Assembly: GCF_003597395.2 (NCBI RefSeq)
Contig: NC_133774.1
Location: forward strand, 43,871,299-43,935,298
Reading direction: 5' to 3'
From: Chelonoidis abingdonii
Taxonomy: Eukaryota > Chordata > Testudines > Testudinidae
DNA length: 64,000 nucleotides
Shown: piece by piece, positions 47,901 to 58,742 of the stretch
Numbering within the stretch: position 1 is the first letter of the stretch
How the letters are laid out: each line of letters opens with the position of its first letter
Made by a program: the position numbers and the translations under genes
Notes under the pieces: generated by a model
Database searches by the model: none
Seen by the model: the letters and a program-made list of their open reading frames with translations, nothing else
What the model was told of the DNA's origin: nothing

Positions 47901-48045
47901 GACTGTGCATGTGAGGTCATGCTGCGTGGGGGATGCCATTTTGAGGTGCGTGTCTCCCTGTCCCTATTGGCATGACCTCATACGCACAATGTGCGCGAGG
48001 TCATGCTGGTGGAGTGGTGTGCTCCTCAGAATGGCATCCCCCATC
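47900..48045. repeat. Nested inverted-repeat region
   Basis: GGGGGATGCCATTTTGAGG (47928-47946) is answered by CCTCAGAATGGCATCCCCC (48024-48042), with one mismatch in 19. Between them lies a second hairpin, GCATGACCTC...GAGGTCATGC (47970-47979 and 47997-48006), with GCAC-AAT-GTGC at its tip. GTGAGGTCATGCTG (47911) is repeated directly as GCGAGGTCATGCTG (47995). Origin unknown. Confidence 0.7.
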
Positions 48046-48884
48046 CAATACTGGACAAAACCATGTTTTGTTTCTGTACCAGATGGGGGACAAACCACGC
48101 AAACAGAGGTGAGTGACCTCCCTACCTTTCTCTGACACATGTAGCTTCACACCACAGCGTGGAGGCAGCTTGCTTTTCACTGCTGTGTGTGCCGAGTAGA
48201 CATAGCCTAAGAGAGCCCATTACTGTGAACTCGATATACCTGGAACTCTGCATTGCCCAGACCAGTTGTACTAAAAACAAAGTCTTATGTGGGTTGGCTA
48301 AGCTTGCCACTGAACAGCTTAACAAGATAGTGTTTATATATAGCTATAGATACACACAGCCCTTCCATGACTTCCCCAGTGTTTCATGTCACTGAAAACA
48401 TCAGTCTTTTTCTACTGGATCAAACATTTAATTGCTGAATTTGTCTAGGATCTCATTGTAGATGTCATTATTAAATTCATCAGGACCCAGAGCTGTGTTA
48501 GAATGACTTAACAGCCCTAAAAACTTTCTTCATATTTGTTATCAATTCTAATTATCACATTCAGTGGTCCAGAATGACAGCAAGATATGACTTATCAGTA
48601 TGACTATGGATGCCTTTGAACATATCATTTATAAAAGGAAGAAAGCATGCAGCTATGGTAGGACTCTTTTAAACTGCAAATTAATAGTTAACCAAGTTAT
48701 TACTAAACCTCATACAAATGCTTGATTGCTTTATTAAAAATTATTATCTTCATTTTAGAAGATTGCCTAAGACAGCTTTAATCACCTTTGTAGCTCATTC
48801 ATATAAATTTACCATAATATATATTAGTTCACACACAAAAAACGATGTTAAAAGAATTTAACATATATGCCAAAAGATACATCC
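48046..48884. other. No feature recognised
   Basis: AT-rich sequence without features. Confidence 0.4.
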
Positions 48885-49195
48885 CTCATGCCAAGGCCAC
48901 CTCCCTTCCAAATTTCAGGCCCTGACTCCAGAGCATGGAGGTGCTGTGACTTCTCACTGAAACAGTTGTAAGAATTTTTTAGCAATGTATTTTTCTGTAG
49001 CTACATTCTTGGAGGTGGCTGAACTGTTTTGACTGAAACTTTCAGAAAGCACTCCCCATAGCCAAACAAGCAAATACCCTCAGCTCCCACCCCACCACCA
49101 CCAACAACCTCAGCTAGATACTCAGCATGGAAAATTTCAGTGTGAATGGTTAGTCTGGCAAAGTTATAAGCAACTAAAAACAGGTTCTTATAATA
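48885..49195 (-). repeat. Interspersed repeat, copy in reverse orientation
   Basis: Read on the minus strand it contains TTATAACTTTGCCAGACTAA, GAAATTTTCCATGCTGAG and GAAAGTTTCAGTCAAAACAG. These blocks recur in the same order at 51385-51535 on the plus strand. Family not known to me. Confidence 0.55.
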
Positions 49196-49414
49196 ATGGA
49201 AAGTGGTAGGTAACCTTAATTATTGGCATCTCTATCAGCTCCATTTATAATGAATTTTATCTCTGAGAGTATTCCAAATTGGGAAAAAATCAAAAATTCT
49301 CATAATTTTGAGAATATATGCCTAGAATTGTTTCAGATCTCTGGGTTTATGTCAGGGAGGGCGTGTACTGAGTCATAGTGATTCACACTAGTATTTTGTA
49401 CAGTAGTATGAACA

Positions 49415-49537
49415 TAGGGTGACCAGACAGCAAGTTTGAAAAATCAGGATGGGGATGGGGGTAATAGGAGCCTATATAAGAAAAAGACCCAAAAAATCAG
49501 GACTGTCCCCATAAAATCAGGACATCTGGTCACCCTA
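49415..49537. mobile_element. hAT MITE, 123 bp, perfect 8-bp target duplication
   Basis: TAGGGTGACCAGACAGC and CATCTGGTCACCCTA are the inverted ends. TATGAACA flanks both sides (49407-49414 and 49538-49545). Sister of 40304-40427. Confidence 0.9.
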
Positions 49538-49545
49538 TATGAACA

Positions 49546-50599
49546 TGACAATTTTTTGTTTTCACATCTAAATATTTTGCTACTTTTTTTCCTTGAGGCC
49601 CAAATGCTCACTACATAAATTATTGCTTTTCTATCTGCACCATCAGAGAAAGAGAATATCTTTCTCCACTTTTAGTCTAAGTGGCAATAAAATTATACAC
49701 TTAATTAATAAATGAAGAGAACCTCATTTAAACACTTTACGTTTATTACACTTGTTCCCATTAATAAGAAGCAGGGAAACTGTCACAAGATTTGAATGGG
49801 AGATTCGAGTCATCTTATTTAAGTTCTTATACCAGATCTGTTCTCAGAATATATCAACATCTGAGACAGGTTCTCTACAGACTAACTGGCTATACTAGTG
49901 GCACATTACCTAATTCACACAAGATTTATTAGACGATTTTTTAAATAAAGCATTTTGAAATTGAAAGCACCATACAAGTGCTAAATACTTGAACACTGAA
50001 ATGATGAGCACTATTGAAAGCCCCTGGCACGTAGATATGGATGATGATAACGATTTCTTAACGATCTTCCTGTCAGGTTTCGGAGTCCTTGTTTCCTTGT
50101 ATGCATTTTATAGGACAAGGCACTTTCTCCTCCACTTTTGGATGCTGCTCCACCCCCATTAGTGCTTTCCCTCACCATGGCAGGCATGGATCAGCATTCA
50201 TGTCGCACTCCCTGTCAGTAGCTGGCCTGGGCAAGCCAATGATTCAACCAGTGGACCAAATTAGTTGGTGAATCCTGGTCATGTGCCACCTGAGGCACAT
50301 TGCACATATGCTAAGAGGACCCCCACCATTCCTTTATATGCAGGGAATGGGAAAAATGAGCTAGCTGCTATTTAGTGTGACACTTGCTACAGGGCTCAAC
50401 TCCTGTTCTCAGTTTTTTGGAAAGAGATCGGCTATGGATGGAATGTTGTGCCATGCATCACAGACGGGTGTTTTTCCAAGCTTGTTTTTCTCTGTGTGTC
50501 TGCCAGCACTCTTCCTGGTTACTGTTCTCTCTGCACTGTCCTCAGCTGGAGCTACTGGAAGCTGAGCTCTTTTCAAAACTCTGTCCCCCCATTTATTTA
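49546..50599. other. No gene recognised
   Basis: Frames of up to 105 codons near 50384-50701 overlap a palindromic repeat and have no domain. Confidence 0.4.
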
Positions 50600-50680
50600 G
50601 GATCCTCAAAGGTCTTTAGGTCCCTAACTCCTATTGAAATGAACAGATTTAGATGCTTAAATACTTTTAAGGATCTGGGC
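50600..50680. repeat. Palindromic MITE
   Basis: GGATCCTCAAAGGTCTTTAGG and the inverse-type AAATACTTTTAAGGATCTGGG flank CTAACTCCTATTGAAATG. It matches a common amniote foldback repeat. Confidence 0.55.
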
Positions 50681-51384
50681 CTGATTCTTTTGAAAGTCTA
50701 GCTCTTAAATTATCTCTCCTCCTCTCTCTAAACCAACACTAGAGGCTCTCCCAAGACAGTGTGAAAACTGCAAAGTCACATGCATGTGTATTATGGAATG
50801 ATGACAGTATCTGCACAGTTAAATTGTGACCAGATTGCATTATAAACGCTATTGTTAGCTCTTCCTCCTCCCTCATAATTTTAGATACCAGAATAGCTTT
50901 GGTCTGGAAATTGCTATGCTTCCTCTGAAGAATAAGAAACGTAAAGTTTGAAGAAAAAGGTCAAAGGCTTTGTCAGTTACAGATGACTCAATAATTTACT
51001 TTGATTTGAAATGTTGATTGGTGTTTAACTGTTTTGTCCGTCTGGCTCAAATATGGCTTATCAGCCATTCAATTTTTTCCATAGTTAAATCTCCTTAGAA
51101 ATTCATGCATAGGCTCTCTTAGAAGAAAATAGGCTGTAATCAAGCAAAGTTATTAATGATTGTTGTCTCCATCTGTAATTGTTATTGTGTGTGTTATCTG
51201 CTCAGCTTGGAGTTTTCTGTTAGGTCTGGGAAGAAACAGCTGTAGTTTGCTCTGGTTGAGCTGTGACTAAACTGCATACATTGCCCCAAATATAGCAATC
51301 TATATTGTAAAAACACCCCTGTTATTTATTATTATAGGCAGAACTGGCACCCATGCCTATAATAAATAAGGTTCCCTGACACTT

Positions 51385-51535
51385 TCCATTGTAAGACCCT
51401 ATTTTAAACTGCTTACAACTTTGCCAAATATTTTCTGTTGAGTCTGAAATATTCCATGCTTACCTCAGACTGAATTGTTTTGGAAAGTTTCAGCACAAAC
51501 AGTTCATCACTTTTCAATAAAATGAAATTATAGAA
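51385..51535 (+). repeat. Interspersed repeat, forward copy
   Basis: Contains TAAGACCCTATTTTAAACTG, CTTACAACTTTGCCAAATA, GAAATATTCCATGCTTACC and GGAAAGTTTCAGCACAAACAG. It aligns block by block with the reverse complement of 48885-49195. Confidence 0.55.
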
Positions 51536-51702
51536 CTACTAACTGTAGTATGTACCCTACTATTAAAATCACCTTCTGTACCAGATGACTATAGGATAGC
51601 TAATGTGATATCAATTTTTTAAAAAGGCTCCAGAGGTGATCCTAGCATCAGTACCAAATTGCCTGAAACCTATAGTAAAGAACAAAATTACCAAATACAT
51701 AA

Positions 51703-52155
51703 ATGAACCTCATTTGTTGGAAGATTCAATGCAGCTTTTGTAAAGGGAAATCATGCCTTACCAATATACTAGAATTCTTTGAAGGGGTCAGCAATCATGT
51801 GGACAAGGGGGATTCAGTAGGTATAGTGTACTTGCAGTTTCAGAAAGCCTTTGACAAAGTCGCTCACCAAAGGCTCTTACCCCATGACTGCTCATTTTGC
51901 TTAAGAGGGAAGGTCCTCTCATGGATTGGTAACTGGTTAAAAGAAAGGAAACAAAGGGTAGGAATAAATGGTCAGGTTTCAGAATGGAGAAAAGTAAATG
52001 ATAGTGTGCCTCAAATATCTGTCCTGGAACCAGTGCTATTCAACATACTCATAAATGATCTGGAAGAAGGGGTAAACTGTAAAGTGGCAAAATTTGCAGA
52101 TGGTACAAAATTACTCAAGATAGTTAACTACAAAGCAGACTGTGAGAAGTTATAA
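51703..52155 (+). pseudogene. CR1 reverse transcriptase fragment, catalytically dead
   Basis: A 150-codon frame carries readable RT motifs. K-G-K-S-C-L-T-N-I-L corresponds to the K-G-R-S-C-L-T-N-L region. In V-Y-L-Q-F-Q-K-A-F-D-K-V the catalytic aspartate of motif A is replaced by Gln. V-P-Q-I-S-V-L-E-P-V-L-F-N-I is motif B with Gly to Ile and Gly to Glu changes. F-A-D-G-T-K-L is the F-A-D-D box with the second aspartate lost. The frame stops at 52155, and homologous sequence continues in other frames to 52642 (L-G-D-W-A-T-K-W, E-R-D-L-G-V-I-V-D-S-S). The missing aspartates mean it could not polymerise even if translated. Confidence 0.9.
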
Positions 52156-52642
52156 AGGGATCTTACAAAACTGGGTGACTGGGCAACAAAATGGTGGATA
52201 AAATTCAGTGTTCATAAATGTAAAGTAATGCACATTTGAAAACATAATCCCAACTATAGATATAAAATGATGGGGCCTCAATTAGCTTTGACCACGCAGG
52301 AAAGAGATCTTGGAGTCATTGTGGATAGTTCTCTGAAAACATCCACTTAATGTGCAGCAGCAGTCAAAAAAAGCGAACAAAATGTTGGGGATCATTAAGA
52401 AAGAGACAGCTAATAAGATAGAAAATATCATATTGCCTCTCTATAAATCCATGGTACATGCACATATTGAATACTGCATGTAGTTTTGGTTGCCCTGTCT
52501 TAAAAAGGATATATTAGAATTGGAAAAGGTACAGAGAAAGGCAACAAACGATAAGGGTATGAAACAATTGTCATATGAGAGATTATAAAAACTAGGATTT
52601 TTTATCTTACAAAAGGGCCAACTAAAGGGGGATATGATAGAC

Positions 52643-54459
52643 CAGGGGTCGGCAACCTACGGCATACATGCCAAATACGGCACACGAGCCAATTTTTAAT
52701 GGCACGCTGGAGCCTGCCAGGACTCCAGCATGCCATTAAAAATCCCGCCCAGCCCGCCCTCCTCTGCCCTCTGTTCCCCCCGCGGGGGAGGAAGCAGAAA
52801 CATAGCCATGCGCAGGGGGCGTGCAAATGGCCCCACTCTCCCAGCACAGCAAGCCACGGACTCCGCGCTCCCGGGCCCAGTGTGGCAGGCTGCCAGCCAG
52901 TTCCCCGCCTTCTCCCCTCCCCTGGAGCCCTGCTGCCGCCCGCAGCGCTCTGGGGGTTGGGGCTGCGCGCTCGGCTCCGCGGGGAGGTAGACACGCTCCC
53001 CGCTCAACTGAAGCCCTGCTGCCGCCGCGTGCAGCATCCTAGGGGTTGAGGCTAAGCACTCCTGCGGGGCAGCGATAGGCTCCGCGGGGAGGCAGACATG
53101 CTCCCTGCTCAACTGGAGCTCTTCCGCCGCCGCGCACAGCGCTCTGACGGCCGGGGCAGCGTGTCTGGCTCTGCATGGAGCCTCAAGGTAAAGGGCCCGG
53201 GGTGGGAGCAGTCAGGGGACAGGGAGCAGGGTGGGTTGGATGGGGAGTGGGATCTCAGGGTGTGTGTGGCTAGGGGCGGGGGTCTCTGGAGGGGGCAGGC
53301 AGGGAGCGGGGGTGGGGGTTGATGGGCATTGGGGGTCCAGGGTTTGTGAAGGGGGCAGCAGGTTGGATAAGGGTCAGGGCAGTCAGAGGATCGGGAGCAA
53401 GGAGGGTCCGGGGGGGGGAGTTAGGGTGGGGTCTCTGGAGGGGGGTGGTGCAGGGAACAAGGACCTGGGGGGCGTTTGTATGAGTTGGGAGTTTCTGGGG
53501 GTCCTGTCAGGAGGCAGGGGTGTGGAGAGGCGTTGGGACAGGCATGGAGTGGGGGGAGGGGGGTTGGATGAGTGGGGAGTTGTGGGGGTCCTGTCAGGGG
53601 GCAGGGAGCGGTTGGATGGAGCATGGGAGTCCTGGGGGCCTGTTTGGGGCTGGAAGTGTGGATAAGGGTGGGGACAGGTAGGGGGTAGGGTCCATTCTGG
53701 GGCCAAGGAACAGGGATGCTTAGATAGGGGGTGGGGTCCTGGGGGGCAGTTGGGGGCAGGGGTCCCAGGAGGGGATTGTCAGGGGACAAGAAGCAGTGGG
53801 TTTGGGAGTTCTTGGTGGGCAGTCACCCAGCCCTCTCCCCTGAGCCCTGATCCCCAACCCTCCCCTGCACACACATACCACACCCTCTGCCTTGAGCCCC
53901 GCAGATCCCCCAGGCCCATGCCGAGCCCTGTACCTCCCTCATACATACCCAGCCCTCCGCTTGACTCCTTCATCCCCCTCCCAATCCTAGCCCTGATTCT
54001 GGCACCCCCACCCATACCTGGCACCCCCTGCCCTGACATCTCCAGTCCCCAGCCCTGACTCCAGCCCACCCCGTCCCCTCTGGGTCCTGGCTACCGGCCC
54101 CCCACAGTCCGCTGTTGGTCTGGGGTTCTGGCTGACAGACCCTTGCCAGGCGGGGTCCTGGCTGCAGGCCTCACTCAGCCCACTGCCGGCCTAGGTGAAC
54201 AGAACCCCAGAGCAGCAGCGGGCTGAGCGGGCCAGCGGCGTAAGATCAACATTTTAATTTCATTTTAAATGAAGCTTCTTAAACATTTGAAAACCTTGTT
54301 TATTTTACAATACAACACTAGTTTAGTTATATAATATATAGACCTATAGAGAGAGACCTTCTAAAAAACATTAAAATGTATTACCGGCACGTGAAACCTT
54401 AAATTAGAGTGAATAAATGAAGACTCGGCACACCGCTTCTGAAAGGTTGCCGACCCCTG
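52643..54459. mobile_element. Non-autonomous hAT element, 1817 bp, inserted in CR1
   Basis: CAGGGGTCGGCAACCT and AGGTTGCCGACCCCTG are perfect 16-bp inverted ends. TGATAGAC (52635-52642) and TGATAAAC (54460-54467) flank it, differing at one base of eight. The interior is GC-rich: CpG-bearing 52740-53160, G-rich minisatellite-like 53200-53800, then C-rich 53820-54100, and an AT-rich right arm. The many long frames inside (up to 144 codons, both strands) are low-complexity Gly/Pro/Arg reading and no transposase is present. Confidence 0.95.
53200..53810 (+). repeat. G-rich degenerate minisatellite inside the hAT element
   Basis: Units built on GGGAGTT.TGGGGGTCCTGTCAGG recur; GTCCTGTCAGG lies at 53501 and 53588, a period of about 87 bp. 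Runs of three to nine G are dense. The pattern switches to C-rich at about 53820. Confidence 0.7.
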
Positions 54460-54949
54460 TGATAAACGTATAAAATCATGAATGGTGTGGAGAAAGTGAA
54501 TAAGGAAATGTTATTTACCCCTTCACATAATACAAGAAACTGGAGTCATTCAGTGAAATTAATAGGCAGACGATTTAAAACAAACAAAAGGAAGTACTTT
54601 TTCAGACAATGCACAGTCAACCTGTGGAACTCATCGCCAGGGAATGTTGTGAAGGCCAAAAGTACAACTGGGTTCATGGAGAATAAGTCCATCAACGACT
54701 ATTAGCCAAGATGGTCAGGGATGCAAACCCATGCTCTGGGTGTTCCTAATCTCTGACTGCCAGAAGCTAGGAATGGATGACAATGGGGATCACTTCATAA
54801 TTGCCCCGTTCTGTTCATTCCCTCTGAAACACTTGGCATTGGCCACTGTCAGAAGACAGGATACTGCGCTAGATGGACCATTGGGCTGACCCAGCATGGC
54901 CATTCTTATGTTCTTCTAACAGTTGTTTTTTTTTAATGCAATTAATTAT

Positions 54950-55109
54950 TTGCATGACAATAGTGCCTTGAGATCCCAACCAATATCAGGGCCCCACAGC
55001 GCTAGGCATTGTCCAAATGCATCTGGTACTCCTTCACTTAAGAGCTTACACTAAACAAGTGACTCAGACAAAGGAAAACGGGTACAAGAAGTGAAGTGAC
55101 TTGCCCAAA
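54950..55109 (+). repeat. CORE-SINE, left part (interrupted)
   Basis: GCCCCACAGCGCTAGGCATTG, AAGAGCTTACACTAAACAAG and GAAGTGACTTGCCCAAA follow the CORE-SINE body. The sequence resumes at 56027 after the inserted element. Confidence 0.65.
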
Positions 55110-56026
55110 CAGACCCTTTGACAGAGGGGAGCAGAGGGGGCAATTGCACTGGGACCCGGGCAATTTAAAAGGGCCTGGGGGCCCACAGCCGTTGCCAGCA
55201 GCACAACGGGGCTAAGGCAGGCTTCCTGCCCGCCCTTGCTCCGCAATGCTCCAGGAAGTGGCTGGCACATCCCTGTGACCCCTGGGGATGGGGTCTCCAC
55301 ACGCTACCCCCACCCCAAGTGCAGACTCCACAGCTCCCATTGGCTGGAAGCTGTGGAGGTGGAGCCTGCGGGCAGTGGCGCACGGAGACCCCTTGGGCCC
55401 CCCCGCCGAGGATCCACTGCCAGAAGGGTGTGCCAGTTGCTTTCGGGAGCCGCTGAAGGTAAGTGCCAATCCCTTGGCTCCCTACTGCACCCCAATTCCC
55501 TACCCCAACCTAGAGCTCACACCCCACACCCAAACTCCCTCCCAGAGCTTGCACCCCTCACTCCCTCCCGCATGCAAACTCGCTCCCAGAGCCTGATCCT
55601 CACTTTCTCCTGCACCCAAACTCCCTCCCAGATCCTGCACCCCAAACCTGCTGCCCCAGCCTGGTGAAAGTGAGTGAGGGTGGAGGAAAGTGAGTGATGG
55701 AGGGAGGGGGGATGGAGTTAGCGGGGGCGGGGTTTCAGATAAGGGGCAGGACAGGGGTGGGACCTTGGGGCAGAGGGCGGGGCAAGGGTCTTTGGGTCTG
55801 CGCAATTAGACAGTTGGCAACCCTACTGGGTGGGCATGTGGAAGCTCTGGCTGTGCCAGAAGAGAGCACCAGCAGCGCAGGCAGCAGCTCGCTGGGCACC
55901 GGTCCACACAGGCACAGCACTGCTCAAATGTCAGGTGGACCACATCTGCACAGGTGCAGCTTGTGCATATGTGGGGGCCTATTGACTGTTGTGCCTTGGG
56001 GCCTGGAATTGTTGTTGGTGGGCCTG
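55110..56026. mobile_element. hAT-like insertion, 917 bp, in a CORE-SINE
   Basis: TGCCCAAA (55102-55109) and TGCCCAAG (56027-56034) flank it, and the SINE reads through once it is removed. The termini CAGACCCTTTGAC and, inward from the right, CAGGCCCACCAAC are weak inverted repeats. The interior is GC-rich, with repeated CCCAAACTCCCTCCCAGA.CCTG units at 55500-55640. An inner boundary at TTGGCAACCCTA (55815-55826) is the same end motif as the MITE at 8736, so a second element may be nested here. Confidence 0.6.
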
Positions 56027-56125
56027 TGCCCAAGATAACACAGCTAGTCAGTGGCAGGGGTAGCCCAGTCTCTTGACTCCAGTGCAGCACCCTACCCATT
56101 ACACCAGACTGTCTCTCACATAATA
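56027..56125 (+). repeat. CORE-SINE, right part
   Basis: GATAACACAGCTAGTCAGTGG, then CTCTTGACTCCAGTGCAGC, then CTACCCATTACACCAGACTG is the 3' half of the SINE begun at 54950. Confidence 0.7.
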
Positions 56126-57207
56126 TATTATGCTTCTGTGTGGGTAAGTATAAAGCATTGTTCAAGCATTTAAAGGACAAGATGTTCCAGCTGATTGTTG
56201 CAGTGCCTTTTTGTCTGGTGCACACACGGTTAGAGAGAACAGAACAGAAGAAAAGTAAGCCAAGGCATGAGATATTAAATAAAGAGAGGGGACTTGAACA
56301 CAGAGAGAAAGATTAGTTTGGAAGTGAAGAAAGAGAGAACAGCACATTTATGCGTAGGCCCAAGTCTGCTGTGTCATTGACATCAGAATGCTGACTTATT
56401 CAACTAATGATAGAAAATTGTAAGCCCATAAAAATTAATCTCACATCATTTCATATTCCCTCTTGATTTTTTTATCAACCATATTTTGAATCTTATCCAT
56501 TGTTCTGTTGGAGAATAGAGAGTTATGCTTGCTTTTCTATGTATAGCATTTTGCCCTTGTCCCCACTATGTCGAACTGTCTGTCTGACAGTGAGGCTGTC
56601 AATTATACTTCATCTTTTCTATGGACAGCCTTGATGAGCAATGGACAAAGTTTTCAGACCCGGTTGCCTAAAGTTAGTTTCCTAAATGAAAGAGACCTGA
56701 TTTTCCCAGGACCTGCAAGTGGTCATTTAGGAGCCTTAATATGTATTTAGAAGTCTTCCTTTATGCGCCTAGGTTTGTAAAGTTTGGCCAGCATTTCTAA
56801 TGTTGAACCTCAAAATGAGGCCCAATTCTGCCCTTAAACTTCATGTGTGCAGTGTTTGGATGAGTTTGAGATTCCCTACATCCCTACGAATAAGGCCTTT
56901 CAGTTTAAACTGGCAATTACTGGTAAAAATAGTATTGAAACAGTGCCAAGGACTTACTGGTAAACGTGTGTTTGTGCCTAGAAATATAGAAATTGTCAAT
57001 TTTAGCTCTCAGTAATCAGCCTCATTCCACTTCACAGTATTTCTGTTTAAGTTTAACTATTCTAGTCTGCTGCTGACAATCAGGAGAGCACAGTATGAAG
57101 CAGAAGTTGAAAAAGCCTGCATGTTTGGACTTCCTCATGAAATATTCTTGGCAAAATAAACAAACAAATAAACAAAAACTTCATTTTTTTTCAGCAAACA
57201 CATACAA
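56126..57207. other. No gene seen; diverged repeat piece 56660-56790
   Basis: 56660-56790 (AGACCTGATTTTCCCAGGACC; GTTTGTAAAGTTTGGCCAG) resembles an old amniote DNA repeat. The rest is AT-rich. Confidence 0.35.
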
Positions 57208-57480
57208 ATGGAAAGCTCTAGTAGAGCAATTAATGGGTCAAGACTTAGCCACCAAATTTTGATCGATGAACCACTGAGACAGTTGCACTCATCTGATGCA
57301 ATGCAGATCATAAAGCCCAGATCAAAGTGTGTGAAAAATGGAGACAATGCATTCCTGGTTAAGGGGATCTGGCTCTGGAACAAACTTTCACAGGGGATTA
57401 GAGAATCCAGAATATGACCATCTTCAGGAAAGGTGCAAAACCTGCTCTTTCCACTATATTAAGAATAATAGTCCCAGCAC
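57208..57480 (+). pseudogene. Diverged LINE ORF2 C-terminus
   Basis: The plus frame reads L-R-Q-L-H-S-S-D-A, then P-R-S-K-C-V-K-N-G-D-N-A-F, then G-I-W-L-W-N-K-L-S-Q-G-I-R-E-S. After a frame change it continues C-K-T-C-S-F. This order (SSD, PRS, GDxAF, LWNxLP, IR, LKTxLF) is the extreme C-terminus of L2/Rex-type LINE polymerases. It differs from the CR1 copy nearby. The copy is short and broken, and no 3' tail is obvious. Confidence 0.45.
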
Positions 57481-58742
57481 TGACACTGTCATCTACCTAG
57501 AGACTGTCCCAAATAGAATTCAATTTTTAAAAAACTGGAACAAACATACTACCCCCACATACTCCCCCCAAAAATATTTTTTTTGCCTCAAAATGGGAGG
57601 ATGCCAGAGACTGACTCCATGAAGTCCACTAGGACCATTTCTATTGATTTTACATGGAAGGTGCTCAGACGCTACAATGATAGGTGATGGTATAAAACTC
57701 TAAGATCATAATAAATCTTTTACATCCAGATACAAAATGGGAAGCAGTGGTTTGATTTATTTTTACTTTAGCTAGCTGAGCAGGCAGAGTTTTGAATTTA
57801 GGTATTTTAAGGATTTTTCTTCTTCATATGGGATTCACCTACTGACCACCAACCTCCTGTTCTCCTGCTGTAATGCTGTTCTGGCTTCCATACAGTCAAG
57901 AAGAGTTTTGACTCTTGTGGTAGCTTATTTCTTGTTGGGGCAGAGCATCGCCAGTCAGTGAGATGTAAGAATGAATTTAAGTGAAGCAAGAGCCCAGCTG
58001 CGATATTTATTGTCTTATATGCCAGGAATAAATCATGCATGAAAATCGTGCATGAAAGTCATGAAATGGGCTACAAATGCAATAAAAAATAAGGTATTTG
58101 AAATTTAACAAATGGGGATTTGAGGGGCACTGAAGACGCTTCTCACCTTAGGCACCATTTGGTCTAGGGCCATCCCTACTAACAAAAGTAAAAGCAAGGC
58201 TTACTTAGATGTACTGTAGCACCATTTTCCTGGCTCCAGCAAAGCAGCTGAACTCTCACAGAAAAATGTTACTTACCCCTAAACTCTAAACCAGATTCCT
58301 CACTGTTCTAGCAGGTGTGCCTGTGAAGAGATGGAGGCAGGTAATTCGTGTCTGCCCTTTTCAGGTGGCTGTTGGAGCCCTGGCATAGCTTACAGCAGCT
58401 TTGAAAGCTGCCTTAAATTGGGCCACAGAAGCAGGGTCACGTATGGAGTTTTTAAGGAGTACTGATGAGCAGTGACACAGGTCCACACCAAACACACACC
58501 CTCCTGACCCTCCCTGGGGGCACCTCAGAAAATGCCCAGCACCCAGAAGTTTTGGAGATTAGGGAGAGCTGGTGAAAGGTTCCCCTGCACCAGGGTTATT
58601 CCCCAAAGAGGCCTTATATCTGCCCAGGAGCCCCTTTGTATCATCTTAGCTGGTGAAAGGGGACACAGAGCAAAAATGAACAGGGCCCATGTTGGCAACA
58701 GTGGTTTGCATCTGTGTCATAAGTCCTCCCCATTCAAACTAA
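57481..58742. other. No gene recognised
   Basis: AT-rich to 58200, then mixed. Frames of up to 91 codons have no domain. Confidence 0.4.

Larger units (their letters stand above)
51580..54916 (+). mobile_element. CR1 LINE, 5' truncated, split by a hAT element
   Basis: The body is colinear with the sauropsid CR1 reverse-transcriptase region (51580-52642). It resumes after a hAT insertion at 54468 and runs to the diagnostic 3' end: GGCATTGGCCACTGTCAGAA, then CTAGATGGACCATTGGGCTG, then CCAGCATGGCCATTCTTATG, ending about 54916. CR1 elements move by target-primed reverse transcription and are usually 5' truncated, as here. Many frameshifts make the copy inactive. Confidence 0.9.

Noticed and set aside
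52602..54069. Cluster of overlapping frames of 73-144 codons on both strands
   Set aside because: Low-complexity Gly/Arg/Pro reading of a GC-rich non-autonomous hAT element; both strands are open because of composition.
55212..55805. Frames of 85-143 codons on both strands
   Set aside because: Repetitive Pro/Ser/Thr reading of C-rich units inside a hAT-like insertion.
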